The notes: generated by a model not told the origin, from the letters alone. A stretch of 64,000 bases of DNA from Plotosus lineatus (GCA_024760905.1 CM045733.1:66038501-66102500), one strand, 5' to 3'; shown: positions 30,736-44,150, counted from the first letter of the stretch. Made by a program: numbers and translations.

Positions 30736-31477
30736 AAAAATAATAAAGAACAGCAGAGTTTCATAATGACCTGTTCAAATACAGGTAGGAGCTGCGCGAT
30801 GATGCAGCCGCTTTGCTGTGTCGTTCAGTTGATGGTGGAATCCCTAACAAACTGCACTGGTATATGATGCAAATTGTGTGTCTCTATATATTCATTTATT
30901 CATTCATTTTCTGAAAGCATTCTGGACTGCATGAAGCGCTTTCAAACACTTTGATTATATGCTCTGACTTTTCCAAATGTTAATAATGTATAAAATGTAT
31001 TTCTGTAATCTGTTTATGCTACAGACTAATCATAAAACCCAGTAAAAAAGTTACTCGGTGGGGCAAACAGTACCACTGAACCAATGCCGAGTTTGTTTGT
31101 GAGCCCACAGATGTTTATGCAACCTACAACCTATTTTGTTTGTAGTTTATATTTCCTTTTAAATCGGCCTTATCAGAATGGAAGATTGCATTTCTAAGCT
31201 TAGAAATCCACAAATCTAGACTTTCAATCAAAACAAGAAGTAATAACTAAATGAAGGCCAACGCCATTGGAATGAATTTTAACCTCAAGTTAAATATGTG
31301 CCAGATGTTTGTGTAAAGAATGCTGATATGAGACATAAAACACAAAACATTGTTGTCAAACAAATGGTGTTACCAATCTACTAGCATACTAGTACGTACT
31401 ACTCTTTTGAGATCACGTGTATTTGTAAATTTGACTCTCAACTTAACAGCTGTCAACCTCAATGCACATCACTGTGA
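30736..31477. other. Unique DNA, nothing identified
   Basis: No coding or repeat signal. Confidence 0.3.
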
Positions 31478-31516
31478 TACACCTATCATCTATCTATCTA
31501 TCTATCTATCTATCTA
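31478..31516. repeat. (ATCT)n microsatellite
   Basis: Tetranucleotide tract at the tail side of a V-SINE. Confidence 0.9.
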
Positions 31517-31858
31517 GTGCCTGTGTCGTAGGACAACCATTGGCGACCCACCATGAATGATAACCCCCTGGTGATCATCTTCATGGAGGTTTTCTTGGCA
31601 GGATTAGTGCAATGGTTTGGCATTGCCTTCTGTACGATGCGAGCCTACGGGCAATTTAGAACGTCCAATTAACCGACTGTGCATGTCTTTGGATTGTGGG
31701 AGGAAACTGGTGCACCCGGAGGACGGAGGAAACCCACACAAGCACGGGAAGAACATGCAAACTCCACACAGGAACACCCAAGCCAGGAATCGAACCCAGG
31801 CCTTCTTGATGTGAGGCGGACGTGCTCACCACTACGCCACCGTGCAGCCACACCGATC
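31517..31858 (-). mobile_element. V-SINE, minus strand
   Basis: The central domain (TTTGGATTGTGGGAGGAAAC, GAACATGCAAACTCCACACA) and reversed head (GGAATCGAACCCAGG, CACCACTACGCCACCGTGC) are clear. The tail (31517-31640) is diverged. Confidence 0.75.
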
Positions 31859-32044
31859 ATATATTCATATAAAATAACATTGATTTTTGCACAATCTAAT
31901 TATTGTGGACTGCAAACAAGCATTTGAAAAGACACTATAGATACACCTGTGAAGCAGGAATATCACATCTTCATTGTCACAACACGGTGCACTGTACGCC
32001 TTAATCAGGTCATTGATCTGTTGCAGGACTAACACAGAGATGAG

Positions 32045-32160
32045 TAACCACTCACTTACACATTCACATGGGACATTTAGAATAGTTAAACTAATTGTCT
32101 TTGAGTTATGGGAGGAAACACATACAAGCACATATGAAAATGTAAGCCCCACATGAAAGA
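32045..32160 (-). mobile_element. V-SINE remnant
   Basis: TTTGAGTTATGGGAGGAAAC and GAAAATGTAAGCCCCACATG match the reversed central domain weakly. Confidence 0.5.
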
Positions 32161-32365
32161 CCTCAGCTTAACTGCAAGGTATGAACACAGAATAATCTTG
32201 TTATCACTGCACCGTTCGCGATCCATGAGAAACCAATTAATTCGGATACATTCCTTAGCTTTTTATGTTTGTTTTTTTTTTTTTTTAAATTTCTTAATTT
32301 CCAATTTTCTATTCTTCACTTCCCGTTTTGTATTTTTTTTCCATCCCAAATAAGTATGATTGTGT

Positions 32366-33026
32366 TCAGATGAAAATGTTGAGATTATCTTTGGGAGTAA
32401 CGAGGATGGATAGGATCAGGAATGAGTACATCAGAGGGACAGCACGTGTAAGAGGTTTTGAAGACAAAGTCAGCAAGGCCAGATTGAGATGGTTTGGACA
32501 TGTACAGAGAAGGGATAGTGAGCATATTGGTAGTAGGATGCTGAGGTTGGAACTACCAGGCAGAAGGCCTAGAGGAAGACCTTCTTCTTCTTCTTTTCCT
32601 TTCGGCTGTTCCCTTAAGGGGTCGCCACAGCAAATGATCTGCCTCCATCTCTCCCTATCCTCTGCATCTTCTACTCTTACTCCAACGACCTTCATGTCCG
32701 CCTTCACCGCATCCATAAATCTTCTCTTTGGTCTTCCTCTGGGCCTTTTGCCTGGTAGTTCCAACCTCAGCATCCTACGACCAATATACTCACTATCCCT
32801 CCTCTGTACATGTCCAAACCATCTCAATCTAGCCTCTCTGACTTTGTCTCCAAAACATCGAACATGTGCTGTCCCTCTGATGTACTCATTTCTGATCCAA
32901 TCCAACCTCGTTACTCCCAAAGAGAACCGAGAGGAAGACCAAAGAGGAGATTTATGGATGTGGTGAAGGAGGACATGAAGGTAGTTGGTGCAAGACAAGA
33001 AGAGACAGAGGATAGGGTGAGATGGA
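32366..33026 (+). mobile_element. LINE1 fragment, split by a second LINE1
   Basis: Plus-strand C-terminal RT coding ([38 protein letters not shown]) runs to 32581. It resumes at 32930 with [17 protein letters not shown] and ends at 33026 without its 3' UTR. The interruption is the minus-strand copy at 32582-32929. Confidence 0.85.
32582..32929 (-). mobile_element. LINE1 inserted antiparallel into another LINE1
   Basis: The 348-bp 5'-truncated copy is almost identical to the corresponding part of the 10917-14087 element. AGAGGAAGACC flanks it at 32571-32581 and 32930-32940, a perfect 11-bp target-site duplication. Confidence 0.9.
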
Positions 33027-33593
33027 TATGGACCATCTCACATCCTCCTGACTGCTCTCCACCCCCTCGTGCCCTTGTATGATGAATCAATAGAAACCCA
33101 AAGCCAGAATGCATAAAGTGTGCTGCTTTGCACCCACAGGAAAAGCAGCAGAACAGCTGGTGGTAAATATCATTACAATATTGCATGTTTTACTGCTGGT
33201 TTAATGATGACACATTTGATGTCTGTGCTCAGAGGACATTAACATTTAGAACAATCAATATAACTTCTGGTTGCAGATTTCATGAGGCACATTTGCTTGC
33301 AAGAGTGTGATGTGTAAAAGGCTAGAGGAAAAAATGAAACCATGTTAATGCATGGCTGAACATATGGCAACCCTGATCAAAAACCAAAGTGTGCTGGTCA
33401 TATTTTGAGATAAGTGTGGTCAGTGGATCTGGAATTGATGGGAATGTAGTAATTCATGTTAATGTAGCATATTTGATTAGTTTTAAACCTTGAGCTATTT
33501 TCTGAATAAAGTATATTGGCCTATAATAATCCATAATCCATCATGAATACCAAAATGAATTTCTCATTTTATTCTACTTATATTATTAACATT
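33027..33593. other. Unique DNA, nothing identified
   Basis: No coding or repeat signal. Confidence 0.3.
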
Positions 33594-33900
33594 AGGGGCA
33601 GTGGAGACTTGGTAGAATGCTGGATTACTGATCCCAAGGTCAGAAGTTCAAGCCCCATTATTAGCATTTTGTCACTGTTTCCCCTCAGTGCCATGTCTCT
33701 CAATGTCTGTGGTGAGAGGCATGTAAAAGAACCATTGCTGATGCTTGTATAGGCCACATAGTAATCAGCGTGTTTAATCCTGCGATTGCCCAGCAAGCTG
33801 TCTGGGGTGTACTTTGCCATTGTTCAGAGTCAGCGGAGAGGCACACAAGCCTCTCTATGGCCCTAATTTATGGTTAAGCAACTCCAAAAATGAATGGATG
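33594..33900 (+). mobile_element. SINE-B, diverged
   Basis: A decayed head (GGGGCAGTGGAGACTTGG, AAGTTCAAGCCCC) is followed by the body (GTAAAAGAACCATTGCTGAT) and SINE-B tail (CAAGCTGTCTGGGGTGTACT). It is older than the other copies. Confidence 0.7.
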
Positions 33901-33929
33901 AATATTAACACTATAAATAAATAATAATA

Positions 33930-34902
33930 CAGAAACCCCTCATTATTTTCAAGGATCACGTTCCTGCCCCACCCGCTAGATCCTGAAAATCCGCAAATTA
34001 TTGACATGGTTTTACAACCTTATGTGTGATATTACATGTGCTAAAATATGCTTCTCCTTTTGGCGGTTCCTTTCAGGGGTCGCTATAGCGAATGATCTGC
34101 CTCCATCTCACCCTATCCTCTGCATCTCCTTCTCTTACACCAATTACCTTCATGTCCTCCTTCACCACATCCATGAATCTTCTCTTTGGGCTTCTTCTAG
34201 GCCTTCTGCCCGGTAGTTCCAGCCTCAGCATCCTACTACCAATATATTCACTGTCCCTCCTCTGTACATGTCCAAACCATCTCAATCTAGCCTCTCTCAC
34301 TTTGTCTCCGAAACATCTTACATATGCTGTCCCTCTGATGTACTCATTCCTCATCCTAGCCATCCTCGTTACTCCCAAAGAGAACCTCAACATTGTCATC
34401 TCTGCGACTTCCAGCTCTGCCTTCTGTTTAATTCATAATTTTAAATTCATTCATTAATACAGTAATAATGCAGTAAAATATACTAATGATTCAGAAAAAC
34501 TTTTTAAACTTTGTACTGTGATAATATTTATGAATGGATATAGCACTTAGGCTCCTTACCAGAAGCTAGAGAAGATGCAGGGTGTTTGAGTGGCATCATA
34601 GGGCTTAAATAATCATTAAACACACACACACACACACACACAAATCCCCCCCTCCAAAAAAAAAAAAAAAAAAAAAAAAAAGTGAATTCACAATTGAAGA
34701 AATGACGTAAATGACATGTGCGTGAAGGAGAGAAAAAAAAAGAGGTGTACACATCATTTGCAACCAATCAGCAGGAGGGAGAAACAACCACTCTCAGCCA
34801 TTGGCTAAAATTGAATCACATGCCACCAGCTTCCGGGCTGCCGCTAATTCATGAGTCTGCGGTGCCGCGACCGGTGAACCGCGAATAGGCAGGGGCCTAC
34901 TG
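33930..34902. mobile_element. pogo/Tigger-like transposon, split by LINE1
   Basis: TA|CAGAAACCCCTCATTATT on the left pairs with CAGTAGGCCCCTGCCTATT (reverse complement) on the right, and TA flanks both ends. No transposase is recognisable. LINE1 interrupts it at 34051-34430, and a (CA)n plus A run lies at 34619-34682. Confidence 0.6.
34051..34430 (-). mobile_element. LINE1, 5'-truncated
   Basis: A short 3' tail (CTTCTCCTTTTGGCGG) is followed by the reversed C-terminal RT. A 108-codon frame (34073-34399) is open. No convincing target-site duplication is visible. Confidence 0.85.
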
Positions 34903-35518
34903 TACTCCTAATCATTTTTCTGAACATTTATACATGATTTCTGCGGACTTCATTTTATTGAACATTATAAACAGCGTGTTTAACCATCGGATACAGCTAA
35001 TTTTGAATAGTTTATTTTCAATAGAAATAAATATAACATAATATAACATACCAAAATGCATGTGGCACTGGTAAAATAAACAGAAAATATTAATAGAGGT
35101 CGAAATAAATAAATATTCGAGGCAGGTATTTGTGATGCAAAATCTCAAACAGTAGCTTATTTTTTTTAAATCTACATTGCTAATTCAGACCTCATGCATT
35201 GCATGCTGAGTGTCCCTTTCAAGGATAGAACTCTTCGAGGCACAAACCTCATGGCTGAGCCCCTGATCAAAGCATAGCCATGTCAACCTTTCTCTTGCAA
35301 AACCACAAAGAGGACAGATGCACTGGAGCATACATATTCTGGGATATATTTTCAGGTCGAAAGAGGCTTCCAGTATAATAGCCTAATTTCCCTACCTGTA
35401 CAATTGAGGAGATATGCAATTAATTGCAAATAATTGAACTTTAAATTATAAACAAGACTTTGCAAGTAAAATAAGATGCACTTTTATACCACAAAGGTTG
35501 AGACACCCCCCAAATGCG

Positions 35519-35561
<43 letters not shown>

Positions 35562-36719
35562 ACACACACACACACACACACCAAGTTAGTGACTAGCTGA
35601 AAAACAACATAACCTGAAAAAAAAAGACATAAATGTCATGAAGAGTAATGACAAATTTTGTTGATCTTTGATCAAGCCATTTAACAGATATCTTTTAAAT
35701 AAAATGGTTTTATCCTTAGAAAAGCTTTGAGGGACTGAAATGTTGAAAAACATGAATTAATCCTCTGCTCTGCCAAAACACTTTGATAAAGGAACTATAT
35801 GGATTAATGGCACTAGTTACTCTAAGACCCTGGGCCTCTCCATCTCTACTAATAGAGTCTATCAATTCATGTGTCAGCAATTGTGGGCGTTGAAATTGCT
35901 TTGAGTAAGTGTTGTGTATCCACACCTCACGACAGTGTACTCCAGATATTATTTGGTGTGACTGACTGCAGATATTAGCTGCACATATTTCTAAAATATA
36001 TAATATGAAATTATTCTGATGTGAACATTTCTGTTAAGAGCTCCACATGCATCATGTAGAATGTTTTGAAGATTGTGAATTAGACAGAATAAAGAGAATG
36101 AATTGGACAGTTCTGTTTCACGTGCTGTAATATAAAGTAAAGCATGCAAACTTCTCAAGAGTAGATCCACAGTGGCTTGTTCTCAGACTCCACATTTGCC
36201 AAAAGCAACCCACAAGAGAACTGGAAGGGATAAAAAGAAGAAGAAAGAAAAGAAAAACAAAAAAAAAAAATCACACTTTTTTATTCAAAGTTAGAGATTC
36301 TTAACAGACTTTCCGACCATGAATTTTGGCATCATTCCCCACTTACCAGCACTTGTCCGCTGCAAAGAATAAATGAGCACAAAACCCACACAGCGTTAAA
36401 TAAACCCTCCTTGCTAACTTATCACTAGATAGAGACTGTCATTGGGGAGCGAGTGAACAGGTGTGCTGTTGTCACTGAATTAATGACTAAAAGGTGTCAT
36501 CAACTCATTTCTTCCACTCCCTTTTGCATGCTGTCATGAACTCTGAGAAAGTCAGCATGTGGTAATTTACAAAACCAGCTCAGCTATGTTGTTCCGCAGT
36601 AAACTGCTGAAGAAAGGAATTTTAAATAGGAGAAAATCTGCAGCTTAAGCACAGTTGTTTAAATAAAATAAATAAATATTATCTTGGTCTTGTCTATATT
36701 GTATATACTTGTATATACC
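34903..36719. other. Mostly unique DNA with one (CA)n tract
   Basis: A (CA)n tract lies at 35517-35581. I see no gene or mobile element. Confidence 0.35.
35517..35581. repeat. (CA)n microsatellite
   Basis: About 32 CA units with one CC interruption. Confidence 0.95.
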
Positions 36720-38173
36720 TTCTTATTCTTCTTTTCCTTTCGGCTGTTCCCTTCTGGAGACGCCACAGCAAATCGTCTGCCTCCATCTCACCCTATCCTC
36801 TGCATATTCTTCTCTTACACCAACTACCTTCATATCCTCCTTCACCACATCCATAAATCTCATCTGGTCTTCCTCTAGGCCTTCTGCCTGGTAGTTCCAA
36901 CCTCAGTATCCTACTACCAATATACTCACTATCCCTTCTCTGTACATGTCCAAACCATCTCAATCTAGCCTCGCTGACTTTCAAAACGTCTTACATGTGC
37001 TGTACATGTACATGTCACTCTGATGTACTCATTCCTGATCCTATCCATCCTCGTTACGCCCAAAGAGAACCTCAACATTTTCATTTCTGCGATCTGCAGC
37101 TCTGCCTCCTGTCTTTTCCCCAGGGCCACTGTTTCTAAACCATACAACATTGCTGCCCTCAACACCGTCTTCTACACCTTTCCTTTCATTCTTGCCAATA
37201 CCTTCCTATCACACATCACACCAGACACTTTTCTCCAACCATTCCAATCTGCCTACACACACTTCCTCACTTCTTTTCCACACTCTCCATTGCTCTGGAT
37301 TGTTGAGCCTAAGTACTTAAAATACTCCACCTTCTTTATCTCTGCTCCCTGTAACCTCACCGTTCCTCTTGGGTTCTTGTCGTTCACGCACATGTATTCT
37401 GTCTTACTGAGGCTAACCTTCATTCCCCTCTTTTCCAGGGCATACCTCCACCTCTCTAGATTTTCCTGCACTTGTTCTCTGCTCTCACTGCAGATCACAA
37501 TGTCATCTGCAAACATCATAGTCCATGGGGAATGCTGTCTCCAGATCCACAAAGTATGAAAACCAAAAATGAAACCAAACTGTTGTTCACAAATGCTGAC
37601 CTCTGCCCTTAGTCTAGCTTCCACTATTCTTTCACATAACTTCATCGTATGGCTCCTCAACTTTATCCCTCTATAGTTGCCACAACTCTGCACATCTCCC
37701 TTGTTCTTAAAAATGGGCACCGTCACACTTCTCCTCCATTCCTCTGGCATCCTCTCACTCTCTAAGACCTTGTTGAATGTTCTTGTCAGAAACTGTACTG
37801 CTACCTCTCGTAGACACTTCCATACCTCCACCGGTCATGTCATCAGGACCAACTGCCTTTCCATTCGTCATCCTCTTCAATACCCTCCTCACTTCACCCT
37901 TACTAATCTTTGCTACTTCCTGGACCTCAATGGTCACCTCTTCTACTCTTTTTCTCCTCTCATTTTCCTCATTCATCAGCTCTTCAAAGTACTCTTTCCA
38001 TCTTTCCAGCACACTTCGGTCATCAGTCAATACATTCCCTCTTTGTCCTTAATCACTAACTTGCTGCACATCCTTCCCATCTTTATTTCTCTGCTGTGCC
38101 AACCTGTATAAATCATTTTCTCCCTCTTTACTGTCCAACCGAGCATACAAGTCATCATACACCCTCTTTTCGG
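36720..38173 (-). mobile_element. LINE1, 5'-truncated with internal deletion
   Basis: It holds the 3' UTR, the RT and the end of the EN-RT linker. Motif C (MMFADDIVICSES) is present near 37500. The part between motif C and the CEQQFGF segment upstream of motif A is deleted at about 37540-37570, removing motif A. The frame 37253-37831 reads across the deletion. Confidence 0.85.
37253..37831 (-). pseudogene. LINE1 RT fragment with deleted catalytic motif A
   Basis: The 192-codon frame joins the N-terminal RT part ([27 protein letters not shown]) directly to motif C (MMFADDIVICSES). The segment with the first catalytic Asp and motif B is gone, so the protein could not polymerise. Confidence 0.75.
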
Positions 38174-38409
38174 CCAGGACACCTATACAGCAGCAGCACA
38201 GGAATCTCCATGCTGGGATTCAGCATGCAGGACTTCACAGTGTAATCAGAAACATTCCCCTTTGCAACATCACCAACCTTGCGTCTGCATCCAACAGCCA
38301 TAATATTCATATAGGACAGGAGGGTAACATCCTGCTGTACTTTGTATGTGGTTTGGTAGAGCTGATGATATGTGTTTGGCATGTTTTCATGGGTCAGAGA
38401 TATGGCCAA
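38155..38409 (-). CDS. Coding-like 84-codon frame of unknown origin
   Basis: From 38409 the minus strand reads AISLTHENMPNTYHQLYQTT, then a segment with YMNIMAVGCRRKVGDV and LNPSMEIPVLLLYRC. It runs into LINE1 at about 38173, where the final codons become LINE-derived. Composition is balanced and not repeat-like. The frame is also open further upstream of the Met (about 38425). It may be a captured exon, a retropseudogene piece or the 5' part of an unrelated repeat. I do not recognise it. Confidence 0.25.
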   Translation of the reverse strand: MAISLTHENMPNTYHQLYQTTYKVQQDVTLLSYMNIMAVGCRRKVGDVAKGNVSDYTVKSCMLNPSMEIPVLLLYRCPGRKEGV

Positions 38410-38425
38410 GAATTGATTAGGTGTA

Positions 38426-38702
38426 TAAGATATGGTCAGTTTTTTGCAGTTCCTGTGTTGGCCTTGAGGTGATAATGTGATAAGGCTGCCGTTTCATCTA
38501 ATTAATCTATTCTGTTTATTCTCTCGCAAACAAGCAAATTTTTGCAGTTAAATTTTGACTTTCGTGAAAATTCATGGGTGCAGACATGATAAATAGAATC
38601 ACTGTATTTGTGGCACATTATTGGCTTAAACAAAGTTGCCACCCATTTTAGTAGTATTTTATTTTTTGTAAAATAAAGACAAATACATATTTTTGAAAAC
38701 CT
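38426..38702. other. Unique DNA, nothing identified
   Basis: No coding or repeat signal. Confidence 0.3.
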
Positions 38703-38833
38703 GCAATGGCCTGGCAAACTGTCCAGGATGTACCATGCCCTTGCCCAGAGCCGGCTGAGACAGACGCCAGCCTCCTGATGACCTTAATTATGATTCATTT
38801 GCTTGGAAAATAAATGAATGAATGAATTTTTCA
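38703..38833 (+). mobile_element. V-SINE/SINE-B type tail fragment
   Basis: GCAATGGCCTGGCAAACTGT to AATGAATGAATG matches the common tail with an (AATG)n end. Confidence 0.65.
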
Positions 38834-39707
38834 TAGTTCAGCCCAAACATTTAGATCTTTATGTGGAGTAAATCATCTTCCCTGTTTTCTGTTTTTACCC
38901 CAACACAGTGAGCTGTGAGAAATATTGTATAGGCCTCATGAGTGATACTTTTCTTTCTTGCTCATTTACTTACTAGTGATTTGTTGTTATCGACATTAAA
39001 AGCTCAGGGAGATTGCCCCTCCCCCCTTTATAAATAAAATTCAACTGTCAAATTTTGATTTGGTAACTTGATTTATATGCAAATTTGCATGCTGCAACAT
39101 ATGGCAACATTCAGCAAATGTATTCCGCTGAAAAAAAAAGTTAGAAGCACTGCTGAATAAAATGGCACATGAGCAATTTCTTTTCTGTCTTCCTTTTAGA
39201 CACAAAATGGATTATTAATGAGAGAGTGTGTCATGTCCTCACTGTCCCTGCCCTGCTTCCAGCTATTCTGTGTTTATATTTTAGCTTATGCACCTGAACA
39301 GGAACTTCTGTGCTTACTTCATGTTTCCTTTTTGGCATTTGCTCTGCAAATCGTTAGCAGCAATTTATTTTTGTTTGCTTGTTTATATGCAAGCTTAAGC
39401 GGTGGACAGCAAGTCTTTTGTGTTTCGGTTTCAATCCTAATAAACATCAGTTGTTTTATTCTTACATGTGTGTGACCTGCTACGAGAAACGAGAGAGAGA
39501 GAGAGAGAGTAAACAGAAAGATATGCCACAATTATTTTACTTGCAGAGCAGTAGATAGAACAACAGCTCTTCACATCTGTCTATCTATGCCTGTTTTTGT
39601 CCTAGTTGGGGAAATAAACAAAATAAATGATTTTATTTTCTTGCAAAATATTGTATATTGTCTTATTTCTGCACCCATTCTTGCCTTTCCGAATTAGTAT
39701 GGTGCAT
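38834..39707. other. Unique DNA, nothing identified
   Basis: An 85-codon frame at 39218-39475 is hydrophobic and Cys-rich but has no splice context. A (GA)n tract lies at 39488-39509. Confidence 0.3.
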
Positions 39708-40065
39708 AACTATCAGCGTGTTTCTGCCCTGCGATGGCCTGGTGAGCTGTCCAAGGTGTACTCTGCCCTCACCCAGAGTCGGCTGAGATGGGCACCAGCC
39801 TCCCTGCAATTAATTAATATATTTATAATATAAAAACAGCATTTGGCAGATGCTCATATCCGGAGTGACTTACAATGATTACTTTTATACAAATGAGCAA
39901 GAGAGGATTAAGAGGCTTGCTCAAGGGCCCAACAGCGGTGATAGTGGGAACTGAACCGCTGACCTTTGGATCAGTAACCCAGCCCCTTAACCACTCAGCC
40001 ACCACTGCCACAATCAGGATTAAGCTTCCCAGAAAATGAATGAATGAATGAATGAATGAATGAAT
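39708..40065 (+). mobile_element. SINE-B tail interrupted by SINE-F
   Basis: The SINE-B part CAGCGTGTTTCTGCCCTGCG to CCAGCCTCCCTGCAA stops at about 39811. It resumes at 40011 with AATCAGGATTAAGC and an (AATG)n end. Confidence 0.7.
39826..40010 (-). mobile_element. SINE-F nested in SINE-B
   Basis: Tail first on the plus strand (TTGGCAGATGCTCATATCCG, GTGACTTACAATG), then GCTCAAGGGCCCAACAG and the reversed tRNA-like head (CTTAACCACTCAGCCACCAC). It is the same family as 19120-19297. Confidence 0.75.
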
Positions 40066-41240
<1,175 letters not shown>

Positions 41241-41254
41241 GTGTATATAATATC

Positions 41255-41615
41255 AATACATACATGTTCAATACTATAAATGCTTATAATAACGATTAAA
41301 CATTCAAAAACAATGCATAAGACGTAAATAAAACAAATACACACACACGGATGCACGCGCACACACTCAGATGCGCACCTCACATAAAAAGGTAAGTAGT
41401 TGTAATGGGGGAGGTCATGCATTCTATTGGTTTTGTTCTTTGAACACAGTGGTGTTAATGCACAGTTCATTTTGGTGCCTAAGTAAAAACATATACCTAT
41501 GTCTTGAATTTGAAAAAAAAAAAATCATATTTTATTTTTCAATAAAGGAGGGTTTGGTGAATAAGCATATAAACCTGGTGGGGTTCAGTACCGCCAACAA
41601 GGTTAAGAACCACTG
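41255..41615 (-). mobile_element. hAT-type element, second copy, partial
   Basis: Read on the minus strand from 41615, CAGTGGTTCTTAACC begins a sequence colinear with 5601-5811 and 6603-6690. The other end is lost in or beyond the AT array. Confidence 0.7.
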
Positions 41616-41634
41616 AGACTAACTCTATGCAAAG

Positions 41635-41873
41635 GATCACTCAGCCATCGCAATGTAGAAACATACTGATGGCTATGCAGCTACTCTTGATGAAAGTCAG
41701 CAATGGTTCTTTTACATGTTTCTCACCTCAGACAGTGAGAGACATGGCTGGCCTTTGATAACCCAGTTCGCTGCACTGGAAGGACAACAATGACAACCCT
41801 TGAAAGTGGGGCTTGGAGCCCCTACCCCAGGATCAGTAATCCAGCACTTGTACCACTGGGGCACCAATGCTCT
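41635..41873 (-). mobile_element. SINE-A/B head and body, minus strand
   Basis: GCAGCTACTCTTGATGAAAG, TGATAACCCAGTTCGCTGCA and a decayed reversed head are present. The tail that would tell A from B is missing. Confidence 0.7.
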
Positions 41874-42732
41874 GTTGTCAATCAAATGATAAATGATATA
41901 CACATTTAATTTATTTGTATTTGTAAATCTGACAGTAAACGAGATAGTGCCAACTGTCAACCTCACCACACATCATTGGCTCCCACACTAAATGTAGGTC
42001 ATGAGAAAATGAACGTTTGAGCTTCAGTCATTAATAAAAAAAAGAAAACACAGCAACTGAGTTAGTTATTAGCAGAGAATGTTAATTTACTAATTCTACA
42101 ATGTAGTTACAGTGTGTCATAATCATATTTCTATCTTGTTTACCAAAGATCATTGTGGAATGCTTTCCTTGCAACAACATCAAAAAGTCCAAAAAATGAA
42201 TACTTATCCCCAAATTGAATTTTACTTCTTTGACCCAGTCATAAAAAAATCAGAAAAAACAAATATTATATGTTCCCCTCCAGATGTTGTACATTTCTCC
42301 ACTTATCAGGAAATCAATGGCCGAGCATATTTATGGTAGGTTTATTTTAACACTGAGACATAAAATACTAAGAAAATAATCCAGAATGAAAAGACACTAC
42401 TGTATATAAAGGTTACACACCGATTTGCATTTGAAAAAGTCAAATAAATATTTGTTCCCAACCAAAGAGTAAGAGTTCTGATCTGATCGCACAGGGGGTT
42501 TACATGCCCGCAAGGCACACAGATTAATGCTATCATTGTAAGAAAGTAGGATTGGATAACAAAGTCCACTGACAGATGATGTGAACACGTTGATTAGTAC
42601 GTATGTACCTCATAGAAATGGTACAATTCGATTCATTTGCTTTCTAAGGATTAATAAGCATTTTTAATCAAGATTTGTTTGATTGATCATTGCCATGGGA
42701 TAACTGGGTTATAGCGTCATTGCCATGAAAAA

Positions 42733-42763
<31 letters not shown>

Positions 42764-43187
42764 CATTGTACAATTGCCATTTGCAACACAATATCGTGAC
42801 TATGTACTTGAAAATATTTGAAATGAATAATAAAACAATTATACAATATACAATTTCACTTTTGTATTAGATAATAATTCAGTCATTCAGTCTCTTCCTT
42901 TGGCTTCTGCAAATAACAACCCTCAAGTGAATAATTATCTATATAATATGGATTCAATTAATGCTTATTGTCCTGAGGGAATAATGCTTGAATCAAAACA
43001 AAGCACTCTCTCGGTTTGTCATGGTCATTTGGAGCATGCAGAGATATCATGTCGTGCTTTACAAATGAAAACAATAACAACCACATCATCATTATCAACA
43101 ATAACATTCAAATAAATCTTGTTTTAGTTTTCTTGTTTCCACATAGTGTATACCAAAACTTTGAATGTGTTTAAAAATACACTGTTA

Positions 43188-43190
<3 letters not shown>
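41874..43190. other. Unique DNA, nothing identified
   Basis: There is a short A/(AT)n tract at 42727-42762. No gene is recognised; frames of 60-75 codons here have no motif. Confidence 0.3.

Positions 43191-43260
<70 letters not shown>
43191..43260. repeat. (TG)n microsatellite
   Basis: About 35 TG units. Confidence 0.95.
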
Positions 43261-43264
<4 letters not shown>

Positions 43265-43980
43265 GTTTTCCTTCCTCATTTCTGTGTAGTATACGCTAAA
43301 ACATCAAATGAGCTTTAAAATGATGCCTTTGGTGATTTAGTACTTATCCCTAATCTTACCTAACCAACCTCCAGGGATTTCATTAAGATTAAGGGTTGGC
43401 GGAGGAATATGTGAAGTGGCGGAAAGGAAAAGTGCCAGGGATGTCTATTTTGGCTTGGGGTATGGGGGTCATCCAGGAGCAACGCCTCAGTGTGGGTAGT
43501 ATATACAATGCCATAAAATGCATTTCTGGGCATGTAAGATAACGTACAATTTTTCTTTCCATAATAATATTATGCTTTGTACTCATTTACTTCAGTGCCT
43601 ATACCAGTTTTATTTAAAGTATGAACACCTCTAAGTTTAATTTGAAAACACCTGGTGTAAATATTATATAAAGGCATTAGCCAAATATAATAAAATGCTA
43701 TAAACATGGTTTATGTCACCCTTGTCAGACCCTTGGTTTACAGTTCAGTGTACATTATGCATCAGTGCAGACTTAATAAAAATTCTTCACCAATTAGGGG
43801 GTCATTTAGTAGTGAAAGCCTAGTGATTGTAAATATATGTAAATAATATATTTACTTATATTCATATATTTGCAGGACACTTGAATATATATATATTTTA
43901 TCATTTATTTTATTTTTTATTAAAATACTGTGATGTACCAAGACCACGATGCTCAAATCGTGAAGTGCCAAGCGATGACT

Positions 43981-43982
<2 letters not shown>
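43261..43982. other. Unique DNA, nothing identified
   Basis: No coding or repeat signal. Confidence 0.3.
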
Positions 43983-44031
<49 letters not shown>

Positions 44032-44055
44032 ATGTATATATACAGTATATATACA

Positions 44056-44143
<88 letters not shown>

Positions 44144-44150
44144 ATGTATA

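Noticed and set aside
32366..32998. 210-codon minus frame and 212-codon plus frame (32328-32966) that look like long LINE proteins.
   Set aside because: They are chimeric readings through the LINE1-in-LINE1 insertion; each half is sense in one copy and antisense in the other.
35517..35581. Regular short repeats considered as a CRISPR array.
   Set aside because: They are simple dinucleotide repeats in a eukaryotic context with no spacer structure.
39218..39475. Hydrophobic 85-codon frame that might be a membrane protein.
   Set aside because: It has no start or splice context, no recognisable family and the composition of AT-rich non-coding DNA.
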